DNA of 64,000 nt from the NCBI GenBank assembly GCA_022824315.1, contig JAJEAC010000208.1, positions 1-64,000 of the forward strand, given 5' to 3'. Both the position numbers and the translations under genes were made by a program. Below are positions 63,776-64,000 of the stretch, in pieces. The number at the start of each line of letters is the position of its first letter. Position 1 is the first letter of the stretch. Source of the DNA: Silicimonas sp. (GTDB lineage: Bacteria; Pseudomonadota; Alphaproteobacteria; Rhodobacterales; Rhodobacteraceae). The notes under the pieces are model-generated. The model was not told where the DNA came from and ran no database searches. It was given only the letters and a program-made list of their open reading frames with translations.

Positions 63776-64000
63776 CTAGTTCGTAAAGAGCGCCTTGAAC
63801 CCGGCTTCATCGGCCAGATACTGAGATGTCGAGTCCGCAGAGTTCATGTAAGTGACCGGGTACTGGATCTTGTCCATGGTTTCGGCATAGCGGTCGCTCA
63901 TCGCCGCCTTCTCGACAGCCGCTTCGAGCTTGGCCAGCACATCCGCCGCCAGTCCCTTTGGGGCCAACACGGTCATGTTGTTCGCCAATGAGACGCCATA
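63776..64000 (-). CDS. tctC: TctC/Bug-family binding protein, C-terminal part (cut by window edge)
   Basis: The last 74 codons of a binding protein that continues past the right end of the window. NMTVLAPKGLAADVLAKLEAAVEKA and the tail LADEAGFKALFTN fit the C-terminal helices of TctC proteins. It would supply the substrate to the TctBA encoded just downstream. The 135-bp gap before tctB holds only a short inverted repeat (GAATCGA-CA-TCGATTC, 63703-63718), which is weaker than the stem-loops after the other binding-protein genes. Confidence 0.75.
   Translation of the reverse strand, partial: YGVSLANNMTVLAPKGLAADVLAKLEAAVEKAAMSDRYAETMDKIQYPVTYMNSADSTSQYLADEAGFKALFTN

Noticed and set aside
1-64000. 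CRISPR arrays, rRNA, tRNA genes, integrase and attachment sites
   Set aside because: I looked for regular repeats, tRNA-like ends and integrase motifs and saw none; a covariance-model scan was not possible.

Overview
This is a 64 kb stretch of GC-rich, densely packed, strongly operonic bacterial DNA. The gene families suggest an alphaproteobacterium with a catabolic lifestyle: a RutR-like regulator, a polyol-type ABC importer with a LacI regulator, Tat-exported binding proteins, two tripartite tricarboxylate transporters and many LysR/GntR/MarR-controlled catabolic operons. The species cannot be named from the sequence. Degraded transposase and toxin-antitoxin fragments lie between the operons, so this looks like an accessory catabolic island or plasmid segment built from modules.

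Layout. (1) 1-3.0 kb: wreckage, with a TnpB/Fanzor-like remnant, a hipBA toxin-antitoxin pair, a frameshifted HigB/RelE-type toxin, an IS3-type OrfA stub and a stray hipA fragment. (2) 3.0-13.0 kb: a minus-strand operon under a divergent RutR-like regulator, encoding a uracil-DNA-glycosylase-like protein, a GMC oxidoreductase, a NIPSNAP protein, a BMP-type nucleoside/nucleobase ABC importer and an amidohydrolase. (3) 13.2-25.8 kb: a LysR-controlled aromatic operon with maleylacetate reductase, a branched-chain-type ABC importer, a LivM permease fused in frame to a TfdB-like FAD monooxygenase, a LinD-like reductive dehalogenase/GST domain fused to a hydroxyquinol 1,2-dioxygenase, and a flotillin. 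It looks like a compact route for (halo)phenols or hydroquinones to 3-oxoadipate. (4) 26-29.9 kb: a DUF4143 ATPase, a DUF2268 protease-like protein, a MOSC protein and broken genes. (5) 29.9-35.3 kb: a polyol/sugar ABC importer with its LacI regulator and two matching operators; the dehydrogenase expected downstream is a wreck. (6) 35.7-37.1 kb: a VOC protein divergent from a LysR regulator. (7) 37.5-48.3 kb: a GntR-controlled oxalate operon with oxc, frc, a stand-alone 10-formyl-THF hydrolase-like protein, a universal stress protein, a TctCBA transporter and an uncharacterised P-loop protein. (8) 48.3-50.8 kb: an ISAzo13-like stub and an AbiE system with a frameshifted toxin. (9) 50.9-58.8 kb: a homoprotocatechuate meta-cleavage operon (hpaR divergent from hpaFED-GH) that includes an aromatic amino acid decarboxylase and a class III aminotransferase, implying use of L-DOPA/dopamine-like amines. 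(10) 59.0-64 kb: a truncated sulfatase, and a second TctCBA transporter (TctC cut by the window edge) with an M28-like protein and a sugar-nucleotide-type epimerase.

Recurrent theme. All four complete substrate-binding-protein genes, from unrelated transporter classes, are followed by a perfect GC-rich stem-loop before the next cistron (8105-8134, 16990-17019, 32775-32799, 44337-44364). Four regulators have a clear palindrome in the expected promoter: LysR at 14464, LacI at 34186 (with an imperfect copy at 35345), GntR at 37499 and MarR/HpaR at 51402. The most novel parts are the two consecutive gene fusions at 19.3-24.1 kb and the unusual additions to the oxalate and homoprotocatechuate operons.
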